A DNA stretch of 64,000 bases from Aliamphritea spongicola (GTDB lineage Bacteria > Pseudomonadota > Gammaproteobacteria > Pseudomonadales > Balneatricaceae): the NCBI GenBank assembly GCA_024347235.1, contig AP025283.1, positions 4,030,001 through 4,094,000 on the forward strand. The letters are read 5' to 3'. Position numbers and translations under genes: made by a program. Below are positions 10,342 through 21,102 of this stretch, one piece after another. Within the stretch, counting starts at the first letter, position 1, and every line of letters starts with the position of its first letter. A model generated the notes under the pieces. The model was not told where the DNA came from and made no database searches. It saw nothing but the letters and a program-made list of their open reading frames with translations.

Positions 10342-11103
10342 ATGCTCAACCCATACGATTTTGATTCTGTCGGCCGGCACCTGGCGCCAAGCGGCCGTCT
10401 ACGGGTAGCAATTAATCTCGGCAACCCGGTACTGGCACAACGTAACCCTCACACCAACGAACCTCAGGGAATCTCCGTCGAACTGGCCAAACGGCTGGCT
10501 AAACAGCTCGGGCTGGTGATGGAAATTATCGAATACGACGCAGCCGGCAAGGTTGTAGAAGCACTCGATAGCGAAAACCCTGCTGACCACTGGGACCTGG
10601 CATTCCTTGCCCGCGACCCGCTACGTGGTGAAACCATCGGCTTTACAAGGCCATACGTCCTCATCGAAGGCTGTTATCTGGTCCGGAAAGACAGCGACAT
10701 CAACAGCAACCTCGACCTGGATCAGCCCGGAATGCGCGTCAGCGTCAACAAAGGTGCGGCCTATGACCTGCACCTGAGCCGCAACCTGGTACAGGCGGAA
10801 GTGGTTCGCGCGGAAAACGGTAAAACCGCGACAGAAATCTTTCTGGAACAGGGGCTGGATGCCGCCGCCGGCGTACGCCAGTCACTGACTCAGATTGCGG
10901 CGGACAATCCGGAACTGAAAGTGCTGGACGAAAACTTCATGACCATCGACCAGGCCATGTGCGTGCCGAAAACAACACTCTGTGGCAACAACTGTATCGC
11001 TCAGGAATACCTGCAGGACTTCGTGCGCGAACAGAAACGTAACGGCTTCATACGGCGCTGGCTTAACAGCAACGGTCAGCACAACGTGACAGTTGCAGAC
11101 TGA
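10342..11103 (+). CDS. Solute-binding-fold (SBP_bac_3-like) protein without signal peptide
   Basis: Intact 253-residue protein with the fold of amino-acid ABC transporter receptors: GRLRVAINLGNPVL opening, then GISVELAKRLAKQLG, and DLAFLARDPLRGETIGFT. Such proteins are normally periplasmic, but this one starts MLNPYDFDSVGRHLAPSG with no signal peptide or membrane segment, and no transporter genes adjoin it. It could be a cytoplasmic ligand-binding protein, or an enzyme of the cyclohexadienyl-dehydratase type, though no such catalytic signature was checked. GAGAACG about eight bases upstream of ATG supports the start. Single gene with its own terminator. Confidence 0.75.
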   Translation: MLNPYDFDSVGRHLAPSGRLRVAINLGNPVLAQRNPHTNEPQGISVELAKRLAKQLGLVMEIIEYDAAGKVVEALDSENPADHWDLAFLARDPLRGETIGFTRPYVLIEGCYLVRKDSDINSNLDLDQPGMRVSVNKGAAYDLHLSRNLVQAEVVRAENGKTATEIFLEQGLDAAAGVRQSLTQIAADNPELKVLDENFMTIDQAMCVPKTTLCGNNCIAQEYLQDFVREQKRNGFIRRWLNSNGQHNVTVAD

Positions 11104-11114
11104 ACAGCCATCAG

Positions 11115-11141
11115 AAAAGCCATCTTAACCGATGGCTTTTT
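11115..11141 (+). terminator. Rho-independent terminator
   Basis: AAAGCCATC (11116-11124), loop of six, GATGGCTTT (11131-11139) followed by T's, 12 bases after the solute-binding-fold gene. Confidence 0.85.
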
Positions 11142-11183
11142 CAGTTCAGTACTACTGTTAAAGCGCAGGCAAAGTGCACAGAC

Positions 11184-11209
11184 AAAAAATACCCGCACAC
11201 GGCGGGTAT
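11184..11209 (-). terminator. Terminator of pdxH
   Basis: ATACCCGC (11189-11196) pairs with GCGGGTAT (11202-11209); read on the minus strand the stem is followed by six T's, just beyond the pdxH stop. Confidence 0.8.
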
Positions 11210-11232
11210 CTGTCTGCTGTTGCTCTGAAAAA

Positions 11233-11870
11233 TCAGGGCGCCAGACGCTCGATTTTCCAGCTGCCATCCGCCTGTAAGTAATACTTAAAGCGGTCATGCA
11301 AACGGCTGCCACCGCCCTGCCAGAACTCAATGGTCGTCGGCACTATGCGGTAACCGCCCCAAAAGTCTGGTAACGGAATTTCACCCTTGGAAAACTTCTC
11401 TTTCATCGACTGAAACTGCTGCATCAGTAACTGCCGGGACGATACCGGGCGACTCTGCTTCGACGCCCACGCCGCCAGTTGGCTTTCCTCGGGACGGGAT
11501 GAAAAATACTTCAGTGATTCGCTGGTTGGCACCTTCACTGCCTCACCGCAAATCTTCACCTGACGCTCCAGCGCATGCCACGGAAAATGCAGGCTCACCT
11601 TGGAATTAGCCGCAATGTCTTCGGCTTTGCGTGAACCGTAATTGGTATAAAACACAAAACCGTTTTCATCGGCCCCTTGAGCAACACAATCCGCTGTGAA
11701 GGCTGCCCATCGGCATCCACTGTCGCCAGTGTCATTGCCGTCGGGTCCTGCATACCGGCATCCACCGCCTGCTGCAGCCAGGTATTAAACTGCTCAAAAG
11801 GACTCTCCGCCAGTTGCTCCCGGCTCAGACCATCCTGTAAATATTCCCGCCTGATATGATCAATATCCAT
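11233..11870 (-). CDS. pdxH: Pyridoxamine 5'-phosphate oxidase, one frameshift
   Basis: FMN enzyme oxidising pyridoxine/pyridoxamine 5'-phosphate to PLP, the last step of vitamin B6 salvage; cytosolic homodimer. N-terminal [10 protein letters not shown] and [22 protein letters not shown], then after a break near 11672 [26 protein letters not shown], the substrate/FMN residues [18 protein letters not shown] and the terminal RLHDRFKY and KIERLAP. Adding one base makes 639 nt, a 212-residue protein, exactly the family length. Single gene with its own terminator. Confidence 0.93.
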
Positions 11871-12159
11871 CGTAAAACTCTAACCTGTTGTTACCAAAGG
11901 CTTACTCAGCCCATCAACGACTCTGCTTTCAGCACTCACACTCTTATTCAGTGAAAGCATTCATCAGTTACACATTGGCTAATATTCTATCCTGCTTCAC
12001 TGCGGAGTGCTTGGAAATCGTCGTACAAAAAGTATGCAAGTTATTTCACCACAGAAATCAGCGAGCGTAAGCGCCTTAACGATTGAAGAGCAGAATTATG
12101 AAGTCACTACACAGTATTCTAATCACCACAGACAGAGCTTTTAGGCGTTTCCGTCCTCT

Positions 12160-12934
12160 TTACTCAACCTCTTCCACCAGCAGCTCTATATCCAGATCTT
12201 CAGGCCACAGGAAATAATCGCCCTGTTGGCCGCTGCGCTGTTCGCCACCGACTGCAAGGCCTTTTTCGGTCAGTGATACCTGGCCTTCAGCTTCCTGAGT
12301 CAGTCCGGCCAGCCGGAAAAACTTCATCAGTTGCTTCACAGTGGTGCGATGTCGGGCGGCCAGCATCGCAGTATGTACTTTGCCGCCACCAGCTAAGCCA
12401 TCTTTATCCACATGCATCGACCGGAGAATGTCATGGGACGCCGGGATATCTTCAACTTGCTGTTCCGGATGCAAGACCGGCGGGAAATCAATGCTGAACA
12501 CCTGAATGTTCTGTTTCTCTGCATTGCGAAACAACCGGGCAACATCTTTTACTACCGCCTGATAGCTGGCCGGGTCTTCCGTTTTCGACAGGAAAAACTC
12601 ATCTCAGTGAGGTGAGCTTCTGCATACTTATGCAGGCTCATGCTGCTAAGCAGACAGTGCTTCTCATTGAGATAACACTTGGCGTTAACGTCTTCACTGT
12701 AATTGAGGGTGATTTGAGGCTTACTGAGCAACCAGTCTTTCTCAGACTTTTTCAGCTCCTGCATGCCGTACATGATGTAAAACGCACACCGTTACGGATG
12801 CCTTCACTGATCAGTTCTTTGAGACGTTTATTAATACTGAGATACGGGCTGATCAGTACTACATGCCTGGTTGCTTTAGTAATGATTCCCTCAAACATAT
12901 ATGAGGTGCCCATTGAATTCAGGTATTTAGCCAT
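12160..12934 (-). CDS. Phospholipase-D-like protein with degenerate active site plus winged-helix-like tail, frameshifted
   Basis: Starts MAKYLNSMGTSYMFEGII, followed by ATRHVVLISPYLSI, the opening strand of PLD-like non-membrane domains. Adding a T at about 12765 and again near 12595 joins the frame through RFYIMYGMQELKK, then VNAKCYLNEKHCLLSSMSL, the place of the HKD motif where the histidine is replaced by asparagine (NAK). The C-terminal 70 residues (TTVKQLMKFFRLAGLTQ, then LTEKGLAVGGEQR and YFLWPEDLDI) look like a winged-helix or phage-antirepressor-type tail. Total about 258 residues. Catalytic activity is doubtful; nucleic-acid binding is a guess from the tail. No operon partner. Confidence 0.6.
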
Positions 12935-13615
12935 CGACTGTTCCTTGTCCTTGGTTGCAGCAATCCTTGCTGTTTGTGTGTTTCAGGCAGCTAATCAAAC
13001 CGGCTCCGGAACCGTGAAATTTAACGGCCCTGCTTCGGGATAAGTGTCCGAATAAGTTTCCCGGAAACAAAGCAGGTTTTATACGGAGCAATAACTGCGG
13101 CAGTCAGAACAGATGCCCCGTCAGCGGACTCTGGCTGACGGCATAAATCCCCGGAAGATATTTCGCAATCCCCTTCAGGCCAGACAATTTTATGTGCTGC
13201 CTGCTGCCAGACTCACCCGGACTTTTAGTCAGTACTGCTACCCGATTTACATTCATATATAACTACTACCTTACTGGTATTTATACTGCAATATATGTCG
13301 TATGTTACTGCCTGTAATCGCTACAACTCTGTAGATATACGCATGGATGTTGAGTTCCGGATGCGATGCAGAGCCTCATGCGCCTTAAGGTATTCAGACC
13401 GGTAAAGCGCTGAACAATTCCCGAAACCCAGCAAAGAGTTTTTGCAACTCAGGAATGTTCAGCTATCTTTCCTTTGCAACACATTTTATTCGGGGCAGAA
13501 GTGTTGCTGCTTTCTCAGTTCAGAACGATAAAGACGGTTGATTTCCCAGACGGTTTTTACCTTGCGGGAAACTGACCGGCAATAATTCACAACAACCTCT
13601 ACAGGGAACGTATCT
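12935..13615. other. Intergenic region, 681 bases
   Basis: No convincing gene. The part next to 12935 should hold the promoter of the PLD-like gene. A short reading stretch (about 12945-13043, ending AANQTGSGTVKFNGPASG) resembles a signal peptide joined to a fimbrial subunit start, but has no good start codon and stops at once. AT-rich around 13245-13300. Confidence 0.5.
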
Positions 13616-13882
13616 ATGCCACTTCAAACCGATATCAGAGGCCTGAAAAGCCTGACACAACGCAGCACCTTTCGCACCAAGAAAGGGAGCTCTCCTCACG
13701 ATACCCTTTGCCGGATTCTGTTCTCTGACGGAACCGAAACACTGGACTACCTGCCAACGGATGTTATCCGGGCACCTCAGATCAGCAATATCGATTGGTG
13801 GATGCGCAAAATTGGCCGCAACAGCGCAACGTCACACGGGATAAAACGGGCAGTCAGTGTCGAACCCAAACTCATCCGCTGA
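13616..13882 (+). CDS. Small hypothetical protein
   Basis: Possible 88-residue basic cytoplasmic protein starting MPLQTDIRGLKSL, with AGGGAA seven bases before the ATG. It has no signal peptide or membrane segment; contains the segments LCRILFSDGTETLDYLPTD and ISNIDWWMRKIGRN. Not recognised. It stands alone between long intergenic stretches, next to the autotransporter region. Support is limited to the ribosome site and even amino-acid composition. Confidence 0.45.
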   Translation: MPLQTDIRGLKSLTQRSTFRTKKGSSPHDTLCRILFSDGTETLDYLPTDVIRAPQISNIDWWMRKIGRNSATSHGIKRAVSVEPKLIR

Positions 13883-14121
13883 TTACAAACAGTGCAGTTT
13901 TTAAGATCTGCCCGTGCTGATGGGAAAAGAAAAGATAAATCAGAAAAATGAAGCCGGCACTGCTGATGTCCCGGCCAGATGGCCTTGCCAGCTAAACACC
14001 TGCCAGCGATAGGAGAAAATAGCAGGAAAGAAATGAAGACAATCGATGGCAGAGCCCTGACCTGCGACTTCCTGGCAGAGAATAAGCAGGTACCGCCAGG
14101 GCTCCGACAAACTCTTTACAC

Positions 14122-16556
14122 TCAGAACTCGTATCGCAGCGCCAGGTTCCACTGGTTACTCTTCAGAGAACCGCTCTTGTTATGCTCAAAACCAAAGCCC
14201 AGATTGGTCTGTTCATTCACCTGTAAGCTTGCCCCCAGGTTCACCTGTACACGGTTAGCACTGGTATCGGCATCGGCGCTGGTGAAGCTGTTGCCGCCCA
14301 GCGCGAACTGGCTGGTGCTGCTCAGAGCATCATTATTGAAATCGTGCCACGCCATCACTCCTGCGTAAGGTTCCAGCTTACCGGCAGCCACATCAAAGCT
14401 GCGACGGGTGCTGACACCTGCTCCCAGTTCAACCTGTTCTATGGATTGTCCGGATACTTTCAGCGCCGCAGGACCAGAGGTTTCGGTATAACCATCCAGA
14501 TCCACTTTGGCATAGTTAAAGCCCAGGCTCGGTGCAATAGACCAGCCGTTATGTTCATAGCCGACACTGCTGACCACCCGCAAGCCTACCTGCTTACTGT
14601 CAAAGCTGGCTTTATGCGCCTGATCACTGAAACCATCCAGATAACGTTCATTATCATGTTCGTTATGGCCCACGTTCAATACCGCATCCGTCAGCCATTC
14701 CCGACCTGCTGGGGTTTCACCTTCATAACTGCCGTACAGGCTCAGTTGATAGGTATCGATGTCGCTGTTATCCCGGCTGCCATTTACGTCAGCCTGAGTT
14801 TTGCCGTAAGTAAACGCAGCCCCCAGTAACAGCTGATCCGTTAACTGACGGTCATAACCAATGCTTAAACCGTTAGCATCTGCGTCATACCCCAGCTGGG
14901 CATTGCTGTCGGACTGCTTCGCTGAAACATTTACCGCTTCAACCCAGATACCCTGCTGTGCATAAAACGGCGTTCCCACCGCGGCATCGGTCATAGTACT
15001 GGCTGAACTTTCTGCGGCTGCAAAGGCCAGCTCACTCAGATCAGTTCTGTTGTTGGCTAAACGGATCGCCTGAATCCGGCCAGTAGCATTCTTAATCGCA
15101 CTTTGCTGTGCCGTGCGGGCTGCAACAATGTTGGCGGTATTACCCTGCGCCTGCAGCTCCTGCGCAAGACGTTTGGCAGATTCTGCATCCGTTGCTTTAA
15201 CGATCACCGCCGCAAAATCCGCTTCCTGCTGACTCACGCCACTACCATTCTTAGCGATAATTCCGCTTGATAAATCACCTGCAACCCCCAGCGCCTTAAC
15301 ATCAGCACTGTTAGCTCCGCCGCTGCTGGCCAGGTTCTGCAACTGCGAAGAACCACCACCGGAACCCCCGGCAACAAAACGCACGCCGACACCGTCGCTG
15401 GTTGAGCCTTTTGCACCGTGGCCTGGCTTGTAATCAGAGGTGACACATTAAAGTTAGAACTGAACTGCGCGCTGTTTGCATCCGCCAGCCAACCGGTAAC
15501 TGTCGCGCCATTTTCCACTTCAAACAGGAAGATTTCCTTGTTCAGGATACCGCTGGAAAACGTGCCATTAGTCGGGATAAGTTTCAGCTGAGTATCGTTA
15601 TGCAGATTTATACTGTTACCCGCACCGGACACCTTAATTCTCGCTTCGACTGTATCGTTTGGCGACAACTCAAACACAATATCGGCAGCCCCAGACGAAT
15701 GAAAATTACCGTTTGTAATGTGAATACGGCCGCTATCAACAAAGCTCTCTGTCGCCGGGGTACCGGAGGCACCTGTCAGGAACAGCTCACCGCCCATCAG
15801 GTACACATTGCCCTTATTTACCCCGTTATCCACCGTCAGCTTTCGGCTAAGCTTCAGATTCTCTCCGGCACCTGCCAACTGCCCGATAAAGACCGTTTCT
15901 ACCTGCGAGATTTCGTGGCCGCTGAATTCACCCGCATGCAGATATACCTGATCCTGAGTACCATTTGAGCCAACAATGCCCCCGGTAAAGGTAGAGCCGT
16001 AGTTCTGGTGATACCGAAGCTGTGAACCTGAAGCGATTGTGGTGTTGTTATAATCTGAGCTTTTACCGATTACACCGCCGGAGAGGTTAGTTACGGATAA
16101 CAGACCCGTGGCAGTCGGCGCGCCCAGAATTGCTGTGCCTCCACCATTACCAACTAAGCTACCAGAGTTATTAATGGTCACAGCATCAGTCGCTGAAGGC
16201 TGAATCTGAATGGCGCTGTAACCGGGGCTGGCACTGATGACACTGCCAAATCCCACGTTAATCATTACCTGTTTAGAACTGGCGACAGTGATGGCCGAAT
16301 TCGTTGTCGGGGTTATATTGTAACTGCCAACATTCAGTGTCAGTAATGACCCTGTAGGCGTCTCCAACAAAATGTCGTTCGTCTGGTCTGACCCAAGCGA
16401 AGAAGTTGCATTAATAGTAGTCGTCGCCAGCACAGAGCTGCTGACTGCACAGGCGACAGCCAGTGTCAGGGGTTTGATCAGGGAGGTGTTTATAAGCATC
16501 TTTAAGGGAACTGTAGGAGTCATCTTCTCGGTCCATGCGTGAAAAATATGCCGCAT
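14122..16556 (-). CDS. Autotransporter (type Va) with beta-barrel domain, one frameshift
   Basis: Self-secreting outer-membrane protein. Start at 16556 (MRHIFHAWTEKM) is chosen because GGGAGG lies six bases before it; this gives an extended signal peptide whose hydrophobic part is LTLAVACAVSSSVLA. A passenger of about 380 residues rich in Asn, Gly, Ser and Thr (VTINNSGSLVGNGGG, LYLMGGELFLTG-type strands) is followed, after a break near 15410, by AGGSGGGSSQLQNLASSGG, a helical linker and a barrel of about 270 residues (IWVEAVNVSAKQSDSN, GLSIGYDRQLTDQLLLG) ending in the BAM signal WNLALRYEF. No protease triad recognised in the passenger, so adhesin-like function is likelier. Divergent from two LuxR-type regulators. 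Confidence 0.85.
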
Positions 16557-16792
16557 GATGCCTCCCACAAGCGTGTACAGAACCCCTAAAACGAGGGGAT
16601 TTTTATCTTTTTAGCTTAGCCTCCAAGAAAGCTGGATTGATTACTTTTGATCTGAACACCTAAGTAATGATACTTAGGCAAAACCAGCGCCGTGCATTAA
16701 ACTTTAGTCTTGTTTTCCGGACGCCATCAGCAGAGCTGAGGGCTCGGAAATGTAGTCAGAATTCATGCCTGTGGCAGCGAACGGGTTGTTGT
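16557..16792. promoter_or_regulatory. Divergent control region between autotransporter and LuxR-type gene
   Basis: About 236 bases between the divergent starts. CCCCT-AAAACG-AGGGG (about 16584-16599) forms a hairpin followed by T-rich sequence on the plus strand and lies in the probable 5' leader of the autotransporter on the minus strand. Likely site of regulation by the neighbouring LuxR-type proteins, by position only. Confidence 0.4.
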
Positions 16793-17927
16793 GTGAAAGC
16801 GCCTGATATTAAAGATGAAATAGACCTGCTCTACCGGGCAGTGGCTAATCCGGCCTATCTGGAAGACTTTCTCACTCTGTTGCGGAAAAACCAACAGCAT
16901 GAGCGGATCTGTTCAGGTTGACGACCGTAAAACCCTGCAGGCCCTTACCGGTATATTCCAGGGGTACAGTGAAGCGGCTAACAACAGCTACATGGAATAC
17001 TATTCCAGTAAGGATGTTCTGAAACAGTACGCCCTCGCGCACCCGGATTTATATACCAGCAGCATCACGTCTGATCAGGTACTCAGCCGCAGTGCATTTC
17101 GTGACTCAGAATTTTATGTGGACTGGGTAAAACCCTATGGTGGTTTTGAATACACCATGGGCGCCTGTTTACAGGATTACGCGAATGACAGAATGATCAG
17201 CCTGAGCCTGCAACGGGCCGCCGACGCCGGCGCATTTGAAAAAGAAATATCTCAGCAGTACATCAATGCATTACGGCCCCATCTGGTATCTGCCGTAAAA
17301 GCGATCAGCCTGCTGGATATGAACACCGACAGTTTTAACGCAGCAATCCGTTATCTCGATAAAGCGACCCTTATCGTGGATGATTCAATGCTGGTACAGG
17401 AGTTAAACCCGTTAGCGGAAGACTTTATCGCCAATCACCAGTGGCCGGAACTGGACCGCCATAACAGATTAATTCTGCCTTACGGGATTGCCGATCAGGT
17501 CAGGCAGGATGTGCACAGTAAAATACATGCTCACCGTTATCCGACACCGGTTGCCGGCTCGCAAAAACAGGTTATCCATACGACAACATCAGGCGCAAGC
17601 TACAGTATCGAAACCTTCCCGTTTTATATGGAAAGCGCCTCTCCACTTTCTTTACGGGGCGGACAACGTCTGGCTTTACTGACAATTACACCGCTGGAAA
17701 AACAGCTGAACCTGGGGCTTTTACGCAAACTGTTCAGTTTTACACAGGCAGAGCTAAGCATTGCAGCACTGATTTTCAAAGGTCTGAGTATCCGGCAAGT
17801 CAGCGAGCAAACCTCCCGTTCAGAACACACCGTACGTTCCTGCTTAAAGACCATCTACCACAAAGCCGGCGTCAACCGGCAGGCTGAACTGGTCGCAAAA
17901 ATCGCTTCCAGCATGGCATACCGCTGA
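16793..17927 (+). CDS. LuxR-type HTH regulator, copy 1, one frameshift
   Basis: About 378-residue cytoplasmic regulator starting at GTG 16793 (VKAPDIKDEIDLLYRAV), aligned to the start of its neighbour. The N-terminal 290 residues form an unrecognised sensor (SKDVLKQYALAHPDLYT, FRDSEFYVDWVKPYGG); the C-terminus is a LuxR helix-turn-helix (SIAALIFKGLSIRQVSEQTS, then HTVRSCLKTIYHKAGVNRQ). No receiver domain or autoinducer-binding signature is seen. A frame break near 16908 separates the first 40 residues. Paralogous over its full length to the next gene (both end NRQAELxAxxxxSMA-R), so the pair arose by tandem duplication. Confidence 0.82.
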
Positions 17928-18029
17928 TTATCACTCTGAAAAAGTACAGTTAATTCCCCATTTGAGGGTGTTGCACCCACGGGATTTACGTATAAAGCGT
18001 ATCTCTTATGGGCAAGCGATGAAGTAACT

Positions 18030-19143
18030 GTGACACCTGACGATATCAATGAAGAGCTGGATCTGCTGTACCGTGCGGTAGTTGAACCCCGTTACCTTGA
18101 AGCATTACTGACGCTGATCAGACGTAAAACCCACAGTACCAGCGGCACATTACAGATCGATGACTATCGCACCATGGAGGTTATCGACGGGTATTTTCAG
18201 GGATTTTCCGCCGATGCTCTGGTGCCTTATAAAGAATACTACTCGAAGATCAACGTTCTCACCGCAGCGGCAGCTGAAGACCCCGGGCTGTTCAGCAAAA
18301 TTTTTATTTCCGACCAGCTCATCAGCCTGAAAGCATTCAAAGCTTCAGAGTTTTATAACGACTGGATCAGGCCAGAAGTGGGTACTGACTATTCCATCTG
18401 GCTGTCACTGAACGACCGCCGGGAAAAATTATCAAGCTTACCTTGCAGCGACAGGCCGGCGCGCTGAGTTATTCACAGGATAATACCTGGCAATATCTGG
18501 CTTTACTGCGCCCCCACCTGAGGACAGCTATTAAAGCCATTCAGACCGTCCGCGAAGACAACTTACCCACACTGGATCTGCGCTACCTGAACAAGCCGGC
18601 GGTACTGCTGAACACGGCGATGAAATGCCGGGAATACAATCCTCAGTTTCAGCTATTTCTGGAAGAACATTCGTGGCTTAAGCTCGCTGCCGCGGACATA
18701 CTCCGGCTGCCATCTTCGCTTCAGGCAGACGTAAAAACAGCATTGAAGGCAAACAACTCTCTGCACCTCACCGGCCAGATTAACCGTGAACTCTATTACC
18801 GGGATCAAAACCGGGACTTCATCATTACCCTGACCCCTTCAGAAAGGATAAGCCATCGATTTTGCACCCGGACAGCACGGAACAACTCACCCTGCTGACC
18901 ATCAGCGAATACCGCCGTCAGTTGCATCTGCCTGTGCTGCGCAGGATTTTCGGCTTAACCGAGGTTGAGGCCATTACTGTTGCGATGCTGTTTCATGGCA
19001 AAAGCCTGCAACAGATCAGCATGGAAACCGGCCGTTCGATGCACACCCTGCGTTCTTTACTGAAGATCGTATTCCACAAGTGTGACGTAAACCGGCAGGC
19101 TGAACTCATCGCCAGAGTCGCGGCGAGTATGGCATTTCGCTGA
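18030..19143 (+). CDS. LuxR-type HTH regulator, copy 2, frameshifted
   Basis: Full-length paralogue of the preceding gene. Starts at GTG 18030 (VTPDDINEELDLLYRAVVEP), keeps SEFYNDWIRPEVG and LALLRPHLRTAIKAIQ, and ends in the LuxR-type helix-turn-helix VAMLFHGKSLQQISMETGRS and HTLRSLLKIVFHKCDVNRQ. Breaks near 18428 (one A) and 18848 (one C) hide the continuity. About 100 bases separate it from copy 1, with no clear terminator. The sensor halves have diverged more than the DNA-binding ends, suggesting different signals acting on similar sites; this is inference. Confidence 0.82.
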
Positions 19144-19288
19144 AACCAGGTATCCGCCACGAATCCCCACTGTCCCGTCATCAGCGCGAACAATATGCTC
19201 AAAATACCCTTAATGACCGCAAGCTTCCTTTCTGATTTCCCACCTGTCTACCATCGTCCTCCACATAATAACAATATAAGGAGGTCAC

Positions 19289-21019
19289 ATGATCAGCCGG
19301 CTTCGCCGCTTCAAAGTCACCACCCGCATCCTCGGGCTGGTATGTTTTCTGATACTGGTGATGGTTGCAGAAATGGGATTTCTGCTCAGCGAAATGCAAC
19401 AGCTGCGACAGGGAAGCCAGCAACAACAGACTACCGTTAGCGAACAAAACCGCTGGCTGGATCACCAGGCAACACAGATACAACTGCAAACGGTTAACCA
19501 GCAACGGCTGCTGCAGGCTCAGCAGGTGCAGAAAACATTTTCAGACATGATCTTCTGGTACTTTGACGGTACCGTGACCCAGTATTACGAATCCCTGAAT
19601 AACGCCACCGGCGCAGCAGACCTGCTGGAATCACAATTGCGAGCCCTCAACGCCACACCGGACGCTGCCGGCATAACCGGCCAGTTGCTGGAAAATCTCA
19701 TGGCTTACCGCACCCTGATGAACAACGCTGGCAACTACTATCAGCAGGGAAAAATAACCTGGCCGGGGTTGAAATCGGCGATGCCAACATCCTCGCCAAT
19801 ACCATTAACGAACAACTGCTGACACTCACTAACCTTTTTCAGACAAAACTCAGTGAAGCCAGTTCCGAAGTGCAGCAATCCCTTGAAAACACCCTTATTG
19901 CAAGCACACAGGTTGCCGCCGTCAGCCAGTCATCCCAGCAACTGATTGCCACCACCCAGACCACCACCCTGCTCATGTTACTGGCCTCTCTGCCGGTCAC
20001 CTTCGGCGTGGCAATACTGATCATTCTGTCAATCACCCGCCCACTGAAATCCTTACAGCAACAGCTGCTGACGATAGAAACCGAAAGTGATCTGACCCGC
20101 CCCTGTCTCTGGATGGCCGGGATGAAATTCAGGCCATGTCTGCCGCCACCAAAAGCTACTCGATAAACTGCGCACGACAATGGATGAAATTGACAGTGTC
20201 AGCCATGAGCTGCAAAGCACCGCAGATGAAGGCTACCGGCTCAGCGTCAAAACCCACCGGCAAAGCATCGAACAGCAACAACGGAGTGAAACCATTGCCG
20301 CCGCAGCCACTCAGTTGGGCGCCAGTGCAGAAGACATTTCCCGCACCACCGCTCAGGGACTGCATCAGGTGAATGATGTGTCCGGAGCCGCCATTGCCGG
20401 CCAGCAGGATGTAAAAAGCACGGCGAAAACCATTCAGGATCTGGCCCGGCAGTTTGATCAGGTGGAAGACAGTGTAAATACACTGGTACAGCACAGTGCT
20501 TCAATCGGTGATGTACTGGATGTGATCAGGGGCATTGCAGAACAGACCAACCTGCTGGCACTGAATGCCGCCATTGAAGCTGCCCGGGCTGGCGATCAGG
20601 GCCGGGGATTTGCAGTGGTTGCAGATGAAGTGCGCACGCTCGCACAACGAACCAGCCATTCCACGAATGAAATACAGGCCATGGTAGAAGCGCTGCAGGG
20701 GCAGTCCCGGGTGGCGATGACTTCACTGGAACAAAACCGTACTCAGGTTGATGCCGGTGTACAGCTTTCCCAACAGGCCGAGGCATCATTAACCGTGATT
20801 CTCGACTCCCTTCAGGCACTCAGTGAAATGAACCAGAGCATTGCCGCCATCACCGGTGAACAGCAGCATGCCGCGCTTGGCGTCGATGAAAGCGTACAGA
20901 GCGTTCGGGAAATGGCCAGCCAGGTAGAAAGCCAGGCGGCAGGCTCACGACAGGTGAACCAAACACTCAACACTCTGGCAGATACCCTGAAACAAACCCT
21001 TACAGCATTCCGGCACTGA
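19289..21019 (+). CDS. Methyl-accepting chemotaxis protein, frameshifted
   Basis: Transmembrane chemoreceptor. First helix [20 protein letters not shown], a helical periplasmic domain of about 200 residues, second helix [20 protein letters not shown], a HAMP-like region ([16 protein letters not shown]), then the signalling hairpin whose tip reads [20 protein letters not shown] and [18 protein letters not shown]. That tip contacts CheA/CheW. Breaks near 19770, 20100 and 20155. AAGGAGGTCAC immediately before the ATG at 19289 is a very strong ribosome site. No C-terminal CheR-tether pentapeptide is seen. Ligand unknown. Confidence 0.9.
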
Positions 21020-21052
21020 CGCAGTTAAGTGCTGATACTAACAGCCAGACAC

Positions 21053-21084
21053 AAAAACCGGTTGTGGATAGCAACCGGCTTTTT
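21053..21084. terminator. Bidirectional terminator
   Basis: AAAAACCGGTTG (21053-21064), loop of six, then CAACCGG plus T run (21072-21084). It lies between the convergent chemoreceptor and PLP-enzyme genes. Confidence 0.8.
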
Positions 21085-21102
21085 GTTTCACTGTCTTCTG
21101 TC

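Noticed and set aside
12612..13043. 143-codon plus-strand open frame, partly with signal-peptide and fimbrial-like end (SGTVKFNGPASG).
   Set aside because: It runs antisense to the PLD-like gene for most of its length, has no ribosome site, and the fimbrial-like part is too short and ends immediately; left as a comment in the intergenic entry.
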